DNA of 64,000 bases from Niallia circulans. GTDB lineage: Bacteria > Bacillota > Bacilli > Bacillales > Cytobacillaceae. The translations under genes were made by a program, and so were the position numbers. Shown here in pieces: positions 32,887 through 41,973 of this stretch. Each line of letters begins with the position of its first letter. Position 1 is the stretch's first letter. The stretch covers positions 4,590,001-4,654,000 of the forward strand of contig NZ_CP026031.1 of assembly GCF_003726095.1 (NCBI RefSeq). The letters are read 5' to 3'. The notes below the pieces were generated by a model that was not told where the DNA came from, did not search any database, and was given only the letters and a program-made list of their open reading frames with translations.

Positions 32887-34596
32887 TTGAATGCGTATAA
32901 AATGCTCCTATTAGCAATTAATGATACAAAGAAGAAAATACTTTTGTTCACAATTATAATTGCATCTATTTTATTTACAGCAGCAACTTTATTTTTCCCA
33001 CTTTTGGTAAAGGATATTGTTGATGAATTTTCAATGAATGAGATTAGCCTATGGATGGTTGGAGGTTTAGTTTTATTCTTAGTAATAAAATCTATAATTG
33101 AAGCAGTTAATCAGTACATAATATCTAAATTTGGTAACATGGTAATTCGTGATTTACAAAAAAATATCTACAATAAGGTTATTTATTTTAAAGTTGATTT
33201 TTTTGATGATTACCACAGCGGAGAATTATCAAGTAGAATCGTAAATGATACAGAAATTGTTAAAGATTTAATCACATATCACATCCCTAAATTAGTTACG
33301 GGAATTATAATGATACTTGGTGGATTAGCATTAACAATTATCCTTGATTGGAAACTAACGGTTGTGGTACTAATAATTGCCCCATTTATATTTGGGATTA
33401 TATTTCCTCTGATGAGGAGAATGGAGAACACTGGGGATAGACAACAAAAAGAAACTTCTGTTTTTATTTCAAAAACGCAAGAGACTTTTAAAAATATAAA
33501 GATGGTGAAGGCTTCAACGGCTGAAAAACAGGAAAAATCATTAATGTATAAGTGTATTGATAGATTATATAATGCTAACTTATATGAAAGTAAAGTTTTT
33601 GCTATAGTAGCTCCTTTAGTGAATTTTTTACTTATTCTAGGCTTATTAATAGTGGTAGGGTATGGAGCATATAGAATCTCAGTAGGAACATTAACTATAA
33701 GTACATTAATTGCGTTTGTAATCTATGCCTTTCAAATGATGACCCCAATGAGTTCCATTAGTGGATTTATTGGAGAGTACCATAAAGCTAATGGTGCAAT
33801 TAAAAGTTTAAATAATATAATGAATAATAATGAAGTGGAATTTACTGGCAATATCGAGTATAAATTTCTACATGAATTATCCTTTAATCAAATTACTTTT
33901 GGGTACAAAGATAAACCTATGCTTAGTGATATCAGCTTTACTATTAAACGAGGGGAGTCTCTAACGATTGTTGGTCCTTCAGGATCTGGGAAAACAACTT
34001 TAATTAACCTATTGGAGAAGTTTTATCACCCAGAAAGTGGTTCCATAACAATAGACAATATCAATATCAGTCATTTGAACACATATGAACTTCGAAAAAA
34101 CATTGGGATAGTAAGCCAGGGTTCATCTTTAATTAGCGGTACCATTTTAGATAATTTGCTATATGGGCTTGATGAGGACCAAATTGATGAATCCAAAATA
34201 AGAGAGGCCTTAAAATATGCGAATTTACAAGAGTTTGTTGATAGACAGAAGGACAAACTTAATACGAATATAGGGGAGAGTGGCGACAAATTATCAGGGG
34301 GAGAAAAACAAAGATTAAATATAGCTAGGCTATTTTTGAAGAACCCGGATATAATTTTATTGGATGAACCTACCTCAAACTTAGATATAGAATCTAGAAA
34401 TTTAGTATTGGAATCAATAAACAAACTTACTAAAGATAAGACAGTGATTAAAGTAACTCATAACCTAGAAGAAGTAAAACCAGGGGACAATGTATTATTC
34501 ATTGAAGATGGAGAAATTGTATGCGAAGGTTCCCATGAAAGAATGAGTGAGATGAATAAAAGATACAAAGAGTTTATTTCTACAGCTGCGGTGTAG
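32887..34596 (+). CDS. ABC exporter of the lanthipeptide cluster (LanT-like, no C39 domain)
   Basis: 569 residues from a TTG eight bases after GAGGTG. Residues about 15-310 form a six-span exporter domain. The ATPase domain follows: Walker A G-P-S-G-S-G-K-T-T (from residue 363), signature L-S-G-G-E-K-Q-R, Walker B I-I-L-L-D-E-P-T and H-loop V-T-H-N. It has no N-terminal C39 peptidase domain, and the precursors have no double-glycine site, so leader removal must come from another enzyme. As a homodimer it would export modified peptide; it could also give immunity, since no LanFEG genes are seen. A strong terminator closes the cluster. Confidence 0.9.
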   Translation: MNAYKMLLLAINDTKKKILLFTIIIASILFTAATLFFPLLVKDIVDEFSMNEISLWMVGGLVLFLVIKSIIEAVNQYIISKFGNMVIRDLQKNIYNKVIYFKVDFFDDYHSGELSSRIVNDTEIVKDLITYHIPKLVTGIIMILGGLALTIILDWKLTVVVLIIAPFIFGIIFPLMRRMENTGDRQQKETSVFISKTQETFKNIKMVKASTAEKQEKSLMYKCIDRLYNANLYESKVFAIVAPLVNFLLILGLLIVVGYGAYRISVGTLTISTLIAFVIYAFQMMTPMSSISGFIGEYHKANGAIKSLNNIMNNNEVEFTGNIEYKFLHELSFNQITFGYKDKPMLSDISFTIKRGESLTIVGPSGSGKTTLINLLEKFYHPESGSITIDNINISHLNTYELRKNIGIVSQGSSLISGTILDNLLYGLDEDQIDESKIREALKYANLQEFVDRQKDKLNTNIGESGDKLSGGEKQRLNIARLFLKNPDIILLDEPTSNLDIESRNLVLESINKLTKDKTVIKVTHNLEEVKPGDNVLFIEDGEIVCEGSHERMSEMNKRYKEFISTAAV

Positions 34597-34612
34597 TTTG
34601 TAGTTTTGGGGT

Positions 34613-34655
34613 AACAGTAAGTAGATTAAATGTTTATCTACTTACTGTTTTTTAA
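34613..34655 (+). terminator. terminator of the lanthipeptide cluster
   Basis: AACAGTAAGTAGAT (34613-34626) pairs perfectly with 34636-34649, followed by a T-run. Confidence 0.85.
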
Positions 34656-35460
34656 TGTTGATTTTGTGCAAATTCGAACATTTTTTCCACGATCTATTCT
34701 TCCTTCTTCTTAAGTGATTTTTGCTTATTCCTTAAACTTCTAAGAGATTACTCACCTGCCATATCACCGTTATTGGCATATTAACACTGTCTTTTTCGTT
34801 CTGCCATAGATATTGCCCATTCCATTTGGAACAATATAAAAAAGCATCAACATTAGCAGAGTTACTATCGGACTCTTTTTTCTCCTGAAGTCGTAATCCT
34901 CATAACCAACGACAATCTTCATGATGTCTAGATAAATCACCGCCATTCACTTCCATAAGTTAGTTTCTAGAGAATAATTTCTTATTTGAATGGGGAGTTT
35001 CTTCTACTTGGAGATAGATGGAGGAATAGGATGGGCCAAAAGCGATTATTTTCCAAAGAGTATGTTCCTTTATAATTTAAAGGTCTATTGCTATTTTCCC
35101 TTGAATAATCCACACTCTGTTAAATGCGAAAGTGAACTAGGTAAAAAGACGGAGAGGATAAATAAAAAACAGGGAAGAAAGGTACGATGGACACTAGAGG
35201 ATGGGGGTAATAATCAGTAATCTAAATATAATAGTACTTATAAAATAGCACTAAATATATGAAGGAATACCAACATTCTAGAACGATTACTTAGCCTGTT
35301 ATTATATTGTAAAGAGATTGAATCGGTTTCGAAATCCATGAAATAATCTGATTTGCTACAATGAAGGATAGCCTACATAAGACATAATGATGACGGATGA
35401 GCATAAATATATTATTTAGAATGATAAAAAACCACTCTAAATGAATAGCAGGGGGAAGTT
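34656..35460. other. gene-poor stretch, possibly degraded
   Basis: About 800 bases without a supported gene. A leftward frame of about 60 residues near 34740-34900 and a rightward 76-residue frame at 34990-35220 both lack ribosome binding sites and family resemblance. Texture looks like decayed coding sequence at the edge of the accessory region. Confidence 0.4.
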
Positions 35461-38181
35461 ATGACATTAGAAAAAAAACTAATTGAAAAAACGTATTATG
35501 AAGGATACTTACAGGATAGAGACGAGTCACCAATTGAAGTTTTAGGCCAATTATATATAGCGGAACAAAGAAAGAATGTTCCAGATCTAACTTCCATCCG
35601 TTTCGCACAAGGTGAATTATATTTTCAATACCATGACTATGAAGCGGCAATTTTTAAATGGGAGAATATTGGCAATGAATTAGAGCCATGGGCAAAGAAG
35701 AACCTAGCAGACGCATACTTGGAATTAGAGGAATATTCAACAGCAGAAAGCTTTTATAAATCCGTTGTGACAGATTCGGAGCTTTTACAAACAGAAATAT
35801 CTCTGCAGCTGTTTTCATTGTATTTCCAAAAAGAGAATCATGAAATGGCATTAGGGATTATCAATAATCTGGTCCTTACCAATCCAGACTATGCCAATAT
35901 ACCAACTATTGCGAAGTCTTATTATGAAGAACAGCAAAATTGGGAGAAGGCAGTAGAGCTTGCTGTTAACGAAGGTAAAAGAACGGATGGATTAAAGTGG
36001 TATGAAGCATTAATTCATTACAGCAACTTAGGAGTGATTCAGCAGTTTGAGCCTGCGTACTTTATAGAGAGCTTAAAAAATCTTCAAGAATTAGACTTTG
36101 CTACTTTTGAGAGATTATCTATCTCATTATGGAAAAACTATGAAGACACAGCCTATTATCTAACATGGGTAACGGCATTTAATAGCATTTATGAACCTGT
36201 TCCTTGCGAGGGAGAAGAAGGATTAGCGCATATTTTGGAAAGTGCGTACGCTCATTTAATTGATGGCAGTTATTCGATTAAGGAAGTGGAAGAAATCGTT
36301 CCGACTCTTTTATCCAATTACTTCTTATCTTCAACTGGACAACAGATTGTATCGGCAGCATCTGCAGTTCTAGCTTGGAATGAAATGTATAAACACTCGA
36401 TGGAACAATCTGTTGTATCAAAAGCAGAGATGGTGATTAATGAAACAACAGAAACAAATGTATCATTCCAGCAATTTATGAATTTATTTGAATCTATTAT
36501 CGAGTGGGCAGATAAGCATGATATTCCATTAGACAAGAAGTTTACACAAAAGGTACATGATTTTCTTCCATCAGATCATTATCAGTTATTAATGGTGGGA
36601 TCTGCTGGAAGTGGTGTAAATGCCTATATTAACGAGCTAGTAGGAGAGACTATTTTAGCAGAAGATACAAATGCTATTTTGACGATAAAGGATAATGACT
36701 ATCTTGAAATAAACGAAGTAACCAATTCTGGTTTAGAATCAATTGATACACTCACAAATTTTTATAAGGAATTGCTTGTTCAACAGGAAAGCCCGAGAGT
36801 ATTTCAGTTAGACACTCCTTCTCATTATTTAAACCAAAATAGATGGACAGTTACCACTGCTCCATTTGTAGAAAATGCATCTTATGCAGATTATGCTATG
36901 CTTGCTGACAGTCTCTTATTTGTTATTAATGAGCGGTCTGTTTTTTCTTATACGGAATATGAACAATTAAAGAAATGGAAGGAAAAGTCGCCATTTTTAA
37001 CACTGCAATTTTTAATTTATATCGATGATTTAGATAATGAAAAAGTAGCATCCAAGCGTTTGCAAAAGGCGATGTCTGCAATTCAGCATTATTTTCCAGA
37101 TAGCAAGATCTTTATTTATTCCAAGCAAGAGGAGAGAGAAGTTCAGCTAGATGAAATTAGCCGTTATTATTACCACCATTTTGCAGCCAGAAAGATGAAT
37201 GAAGAACGATTGCAAAGCTGTATTTCTATTATTCAAGATTTAATTACTAATCTATTGGATAAACGATTGGATATGGAAGATAGTTTAAAAGCATCACTCC
37301 AGCTTTATGAGGAAATGGTAAGCAAGCTGACTGGGGCAAAAAATCAACTGATTGATATGGAAGCCTCTAAAAGTGAGATCATAACAAAGCAGTTTGATGA
37401 AATTAAAACAGAAACGCATGAGGCAATAAAAAAAGAAATTCCAGCCATTTTAAAAGGATGTAAGGATTTTATAAAAGAAGATAGTGATTATAGTAAAATG
37501 CATATTTCTCTAAATAAAGAGATGAATAGACGAGTAAACGAGTATTTAAATGAAACCTTATCACCGAAAATCCATCGAAGCATTGAAGATTGGATTCAAG
37601 CAGCTCATAAACAATTAGAGGATGGCCAACTATTCCTTAATGAGCTAAGCCAAGGCTTTAATGGAATTTACAACGAGCATCCAATAGAGTTATCTTGTGA
37701 TTTTGTGATTATAGAAGATTGGAAAAGAGATGCACGCCGGTTATCAAGCGGACTTCGCATCGAACCATTAAATATTTTCAACCGTTTTAATGCATCTCAA
37801 GTATTTCTGAAGAGTGCTGGAAAGTTACTTGGTGCAATTCAGCAAAATAATAAAATGCTTCAATCAAGATACCAAAAGTATCTGGAAACAGAGGATTTTT
37901 CTGAAGTGGCAGCATCTGTTTCGACAGCTGTTTTACAGCATTTTGATTTCTATGAAAAGGGATTGGAAAATGATATTAAAATGTTCTTTGTTCGTCCAAA
38001 AGTAACATTAGAGCAATTTGCTGAGGAAAAATCAAAAGATATAGTAGAATATAAGAATTTATTAGAACGATTAAAGAATAATCCAGAATTGTTCCATGAC
38101 CCATTGAAGTTATTCGAACTACGGCTCTTGCAGTATGACTGGCTTGCCAATACAACCAAGCCAGCAACCACATGGATGTAA
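35461..38181 (+). CDS. TPR protein with degenerate dynamin-like GTPase domain
   Basis: 906 residues, with AGGGGGAAG before the ATG. Residues about 1-190 are TPR-like helical repeats (F-A-Q-G-E-L-Y-F-Q-Y-H-D-Y-E-A-A, A-D-A-Y-L-E-L-E-E-Y). Around residue 378 comes L-L-M-V-G-S-A-G-S-G-V-N-A-Y-I-N-E-L-V-G-E, which has the layout of a dynamin P-loop (G-x-x-x-A-G-K-S-x-x-I-N-A-L-L-G), but Lys is replaced by Val and Ser/Thr by Asn, so nucleotide hydrolysis is unlikely. The C-terminal 300 residues are long helices with heptad-like spacing, like a dynamin stalk. No membrane segment is obvious. Function unknown; a scaffold at the membrane is one possibility. Confidence 0.7.
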   Translation: MTLEKKLIEKTYYEGYLQDRDESPIEVLGQLYIAEQRKNVPDLTSIRFAQGELYFQYHDYEAAIFKWENIGNELEPWAKKNLADAYLELEEYSTAESFYKSVVTDSELLQTEISLQLFSLYFQKENHEMALGIINNLVLTNPDYANIPTIAKSYYEEQQNWEKAVELAVNEGKRTDGLKWYEALIHYSNLGVIQQFEPAYFIESLKNLQELDFATFERLSISLWKNYEDTAYYLTWVTAFNSIYEPVPCEGEEGLAHILESAYAHLIDGSYSIKEVEEIVPTLLSNYFLSSTGQQIVSAASAVLAWNEMYKHSMEQSVVSKAEMVINETTETNVSFQQFMNLFESIIEWADKHDIPLDKKFTQKVHDFLPSDHYQLLMVGSAGSGVNAYINELVGETILAEDTNAILTIKDNDYLEINEVTNSGLESIDTLTNFYKELLVQQESPRVFQLDTPSHYLNQNRWTVTTAPFVENASYADYAMLADSLLFVINERSVFSYTEYEQLKKWKEKSPFLTLQFLIYIDDLDNEKVASKRLQKAMSAIQHYFPDSKIFIYSKQEEREVQLDEISRYYYHHFAARKMNEERLQSCISIIQDLITNLLDKRLDMEDSLKASLQLYEEMVSKLTGAKNQLIDMEASKSEIITKQFDEIKTETHEAIKKEIPAILKGCKDFIKEDSDYSKMHISLNKEMNRRVNEYLNETLSPKIHRSIEDWIQAAHKQLEDGQLFLNELSQGFNGIYNEHPIELSCDFVIIEDWKRDARRLSSGLRIEPLNIFNRFNASQVFLKSAGKLLGAIQQNNKMLQSRYQKYLETEDFSEVAASVSTAVLQHFDFYEKGLENDIKMFFVRPKVTLEQFAEEKSKDIVEYKNLLERLKNNPELFHDPLKLFELRLLQYDWLANTTKPATTWM

Positions 38182-38191
38182 GTCAATATAA

Positions 38192-38236
38192 AAAAGGAGG
38201 AGAATAGTCGACTTTTTCGATTATTCTCCTCCTTTT
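38192..38236. terminator. bidirectional terminator
   Basis: AAAAGGAGGAGAATA (38192-38206) pairs with 38222-38236. A/T runs on both sides serve the converging TPR and glnS genes. Confidence 0.85.
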
Positions 38237-38246
38237 ATTGTATTGC

Positions 38247-39896
38247 TTATAGTTTAAAGGAACTTTTCAAGGAAACGATACGGTTAAATACCGGCTTTTC
38301 TGGAGTGGAATATTTAGGATCCACATTGAAGTATCCGTGACGGAAAAATTGGAATTTATCTTGTGGTTTAACATCCTTCATATTTGGCTCAATAAATCCT
38401 TGAATTATTTCTAGAGAATTTGGATTAACATAGTCTAAAAACGTTTTTCCTTCTTCCATTTCCTCATCTTCATCTGTAATTAGTGGTTCAAATAAACGGA
38501 ACTCCGCAGGGATAGCCTGAGATGCTTCGACCCAATGCAATGTTCCTTTTACTTTTCTACCAGTAAATCCACTTCCACTTTTTGTTTCTTTATCATACGT
38601 ACAATGAAGCTCGATTACATTGCCTTCTTCATCTTTAATTACTTCTTCGCACTTAATAAAGTAAGCATGCTTCAAGCGCACTTCATTACCAGGGAACAAG
38701 CGGAAATATTTTTTGGGAGGATTCTCCATAAAGTCTTCTTGTTCAATATAAATTTCACGAGAGAATGGAATTTGTCTAGTTCCCATCTCGGGATTTTCCG
38801 GATTGTTTTCCGCTTCTAGCATTTCTACTTGACCTTCCGGATAGTTAGTAATAACTACTTTTAACGGATTTAGGACACCCATTGTACGAGGTGCTTTTAA
38901 CTTTAAATCTTCCCGTACAAAGTGGTCAAGCATGGCAGAGTCAACGGCACCAGAGCCTTTTGAAATTCCTAATTCCATACAGAAATTACGGATTGCTTCA
39001 GGTGTAACGCCTTTTCTTCTTAAGCCAGAAATAGTAGGCATGCGTGGATCATCCCAACCATCTACATATTTCTCGTCCACAAGAAGCTTTAATTTACGTT
39101 TGCTCATTACGGTATTCGTAATATTTAAACGGCCAAATTCGATTTGTTGTGGCGTGCTTTCCATCTCACATTCGCGAACAACCCAATCATATAGAGGACG
39201 TTGATCTTCGAATTCTGTTGTACAAAGAGAGTGTGTTACGCCCTCAATTGCATCCTCTATTGGATGAGCGAATGCGTACATTGGATAAATACACCATTTA
39301 TCGCCTGTATTGTGGTGAGTAGCATGGGCAATACGATAGATAACAGGATCCCTTAAGTTAATATTAGGGGAAGTCATATCAATTTTTGCACGAAGAACCT
39401 TCTCGCCATTACCGAATTCGCCATTGCGCATTGCTTCAAATAATTGAAGATTTTCTTCAACTGCGCGATTACGATAAGGACTTTCCTTTCCTGGCTCTGT
39501 TAACGTTCCGCGGTATTCGCGAATTTCATTGGCTGATAAATCATCAACATAAGCGAGTCCTTTTTTTATTAATAAGACTGCACGGTTGTACATTTCCTCG
39601 AAATAGTCAGATGCAAATAATAAATTTTCCCATTCATATCCGAGCCATTCTACATCTTCCTTAATAGAGTTTACATATTCAATGTCCTCTTTTAAAGGGT
39701 TTGTATCGTCAAAGCGTAGGTTGGTCTTACCTCCAAATTCATCTGCTAGTCCAAAGTTAATAAAAATAGACTTTGCATGACCAATGTGCAGATATCCATT
39801 TGGTTCTGGCGGAAAACGCGTGATAACCGTATCATGCTTCCCAGTTTCTAAATCTTCTTTCATGATGTTTTTTATAAAATTAGAGCCCATCTCCAA
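38247..39896 (-). CDS. glnS: glutaminyl-tRNA synthetase
   Basis: 549 residues. The class I signatures are H-I-G-H-A-K-S and M-S-K-R-K-L. The GlnRS family is shown by [17 protein letters not shown], the [15 protein letters not shown] segment, and the two C-terminal beta-barrels ending in the K-P-V-F-N-R-I-V region. It charges tRNA-Gln directly. B. subtilis and many relatives lack this gene and use GluRS plus GatCAB. TTG 39896 is chosen: AAAGGTGG precedes it at eight bases, while GTG 39908 overlaps that site. No T-box was found upstream. Confidence 0.95.
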   Translation of the reverse strand: MEMGSNFIKNIMKEDLETGKHDTVITRFPPEPNGYLHIGHAKSIFINFGLADEFGGKTNLRFDDTNPLKEDIEYVNSIKEDVEWLGYEWENLLFASDYFEEMYNRAVLLIKKGLAYVDDLSANEIREYRGTLTEPGKESPYRNRAVEENLQLFEAMRNGEFGNGEKVLRAKIDMTSPNINLRDPVIYRIAHATHHNTGDKWCIYPMYAFAHPIEDAIEGVTHSLCTTEFEDQRPLYDWVVRECEMESTPQQIEFGRLNITNTVMSKRKLKLLVDEKYVDGWDDPRMPTISGLRRKGVTPEAIRNFCMELGISKGSGAVDSAMLDHFVREDLKLKAPRTMGVLNPLKVVITNYPEGQVEMLEAENNPENPEMGTRQIPFSREIYIEQEDFMENPPKKYFRLFPGNEVRLKHAYFIKCEEVIKDEEGNVIELHCTYDKETKSGSGFTGRKVKGTLHWVEASQAIPAEFRLFEPLITDEDEEMEEGKTFLDYVNPNSLEIIQGFIEPNMKDVKPQDKFQFFRHGYFNVDPKYSTPEKPVFNRIVSLKSSFKL

Positions 39897-40145
39897 GATT
39901 ATAGCCACCTTTCTAATATGTATGAATACTTTTAGAATAAAATATTTAGCTTAGCCATTCGTCTATATCGAAAATATCCAAACGATCTTAGTATGATTAT
40001 ATCAATAATATAACCAATATTTTATTATAAACTTCACAGAAAGGAAACGAAAGTACAATAAATTTGTTAATTTTTATGGATTTGGATGGTTTCTTTACAA
40101 GTTATGGAGTTTTTGTTAGTATTATCCATTTATTAAGTGGTGATT

Positions 40146-40310
40146 GTTCATAAGACAGATGAAAACCGAAAAAGAAGGAGGTAGAGGGAAAAGTGGTGTT
40201 CATAAGGCGGATGAAAGCTGAAAAAGAAGGAGGTAGAGGGAAAAGTGGTGTTCATAAACAAGATGAAAACTGATAAGGAAAGAGCTAGAAGAAAAAGTGT
40301 TCATCAAAAT
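40146..40310. repeat. 52-bp tandem repeat, about three copies
   Basis: Units starting with GTTCATAAG at 40146, 40198 and 40250, and a fragment at 40299. Units share GATGAAA and AAAAAGAAGGAGGTAGAGGG; the third is diverged. The 460-base gap upstream of glnS and downstream of azlD has no other feature except AT-rich promoter-like sequence near 39950-40030. Confidence 0.75.
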
Positions 40311-40355
40311 AAAAAGCCTCTTTATATAAACAAAAAGAAGCTTTTTACAACATAG

Positions 40356-40682
40356 CTACAATACCAATCTCACGACAGCGATACACACAACTCCGAATAA
40401 TACGGTAGTTAATAAACTTTTACTAAGAAAGGCAACAATAAGAGTAGGAATCGTCGCAAGAAGCGCTTCCCAATTAATGCTAATACTATTGCTTCCGCCA
40501 GTTTCTAAAAGACTTTCTACGATTAAACCGGTAAAAATGCATACAGGAAGATAAGAAAGCCACTTTTCGACAGATGGAGAAATAGTAAAATTACGTGCCA
40601 CTAAAAAGGGGATTACTCTCGGAATAAACGTTACAAGTGTACAACCGATTAATAAAAGAAAAAAGGTCATATTGCTCATCAT
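40356..40682 (-). CDS. azlD: AzlD family branched-chain amino acid exporter subunit
   Basis: 108 residues with four hydrophobic segments and the family motif T-F-I-P-R-V-I-P-F near residue 20. AzlD is the small partner of AzlC in an exporter of branched-chain amino acids and analogues. Its ATG overlaps the azlC stop (ATGA), so translation is coupled. Length is normal for the family. Confidence 0.9.
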   Translation of the reverse strand: MMSNMTFFLLLIGCTLVTFIPRVIPFLVARNFTISPSVEKWLSYLPVCIFTGLIVESLLETGGSNSISINWEALLATIPTLIVAFLSKSLLTTVLFGVVCIAVVRLVL

Positions 40683-41404
40683 TTATCTGTCACCACCCCA
40701 ATTGTAGCAACGACGATAGTCGATATAATAACACTTAAGCTGCTTGATAAAAAAGTCGAGAAAATAAGCATGCAGACAATCATCAATGTGATTAACAATA
40801 AATAGTGTTTCAGTTTAGTAGGTTCAATTGTTTGCAGCTGGAGAATAAGCAAAGCAATAAACATAGCTGGCAAGGCATAATCTAATCCGAATTGTTCAGG
40901 ATCAGGAAACCAGCCTCCAATATATCCTCCGACAGTACAAGCTGCAATCCAAACAAGGTAGGCAGTAAGATTTAATCCGTTCATCCATCTATCATTGATT
41001 GGCTCTTTTCTAGCAATTTTGGTAATAGCTACTCCAAATGATTCATCTGTTACAAGACTGCCAATGCCAATATTTTTTTGTATAGAATATTGGGTAAATT
41101 TAGGTGCTAGGGCGGAGCTTAATAATAAGTGACGTAAATTTACAATGAATGTTGTAAGAATAATCGCACTGATAGGACTTGCAGCTGCAATCATCGCACA
41201 AATAATAAACTGGGAGGCACCAGCATAAACAAATGCAGCAAGCAGGAAAACATGCAGGATAGATAAGCCGGATGATACACCGACTACTCCCATTGCAAGA
41301 CCGATGCTGATATAACCAAGCAAGGTTGGAATACAGTCTTTTACTCCATCCAAATAGGAGAGTGTGTGTTGTTGTTCTTGTTCTACTACTTTAATACTTT
41401 CCAC
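40679..41404 (-). CDS. azlC: AzlC family branched-chain amino acid exporter
   Basis: About 241 residues with seven or so membrane segments. Motifs typical of AzlC: D-C-I-P-T-L-L-G-Y, F-V-Y-A-G-A-S-Q-F, F-I-V-N-L-R-H and D-E-S-F-G-V. GTG 41404 is preferred because AAAGGGGA lies at normal distance; a TTG six bases upstream is too close to it. With AzlD it forms a two-component exporter that gives resistance to toxic leucine analogues in B. subtilis. Confidence 0.9.
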   Translation of the reverse strand: MESIKVVEQEQQHTLSYLDGVKDCIPTLLGYISIGLAMGVVGVSSGLSILHVFLLAAFVYAGASQFIICAMIAAASPISAIILTTFIVNLRHLLLSSALAPKFTQYSIQKNIGIGSLVTDESFGVAITKIARKEPINDRWMNGLNLTAYLVWIAACTVGGYIGGWFPDPEQFGLDYALPAMFIALLILQLQTIEPTKLKHYLLLITLMIVCMLIFSTFLSSSLSVIISTIVVATIGVVTDK

Positions 41405-41678
41405 AGTCAATCCCCTTTATCGCAAATTAGTAATTGCATATATTATATAAGGACGTAATGTTTTAGGCAATGTCTTATTGTATAGGGGTAAGAGGGAGAG
41501 AATGCAGCTGAAAGATTAAGATTACATAAAGAATAAATAGTTAGCAAGAGTATATGTAGAGGATATTAGCGTATCAAATAAAATAGCCATATGTACGCGA
41601 AAAAATGAAACAATCCCGGTAGGGGTAGACAATTTTAGAAAGGGGTGTAGAGAAGGATATCCAAGAAAAATATTAAAT

Positions 41679-41882
41679 TTAAAAATAAAAACCATTCTCA
41701 TCATATCTAGAAGAATGGTTTTGTTTATATTTCTTTTCATTTCGCGTTAATCGTTCTTTCTTTGTTTTCGTTATTTTCGTGATTGGTACAATGCTGCCCC
41801 AGGAACCTCTGCGCATCGTTGTATCAAATCCATTTTCACGCAGCACTTTGTCGCGTTTCTTTCTAGCCTTTGATTTAGCCAT
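41679..41882 (-). CDS. small basic protein, unknown, Bacillaceae type
   Basis: 67 residues, very basic: it starts M-A-K-S-K-A-R-K-K-R-D-K and has K-I-T-K-T-K-K-E-R near the end. ATAAGGAGGATAA gives a near-ideal ribosome binding site. Similar small K/R-rich proteins starting with A-K-S-K-A-R-K-K-R are common in Bacillaceae; their role is unknown, nucleic acid or ribosome binding being a guess from charge alone. Confidence 0.7.
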   Translation of the reverse strand: MAKSKARKKRDKVLRENGFDTTMRRGSWGSIVPITKITKTKKERLTRNEKKYKQNHSSRYDENGFYF

Positions 41883-41973
41883 AGTTATCCTCCTTATGAT
41901 GACAATTATTTTTCCATTTTATTATACATCATAAAGGAGGAAAATGGTTATTATTTACACAGCAGCTAAATCT

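Noticed and set aside
34990..35220. 76-residue rightward frame
   Set aside because: No ribosome binding site and no family resemblance; mixed composition typical of chance frames.
39897..40140. T-box leader upstream of glnS
   Set aside because: The conserved T-box sequence (complement of TGGNACC type) does not occur on the relevant strand.
41522..41740. 72-residue leftward frame overlapping the small basic protein
   Set aside because: It overlaps a gene with a near-ideal ribosome binding site and itself has none.
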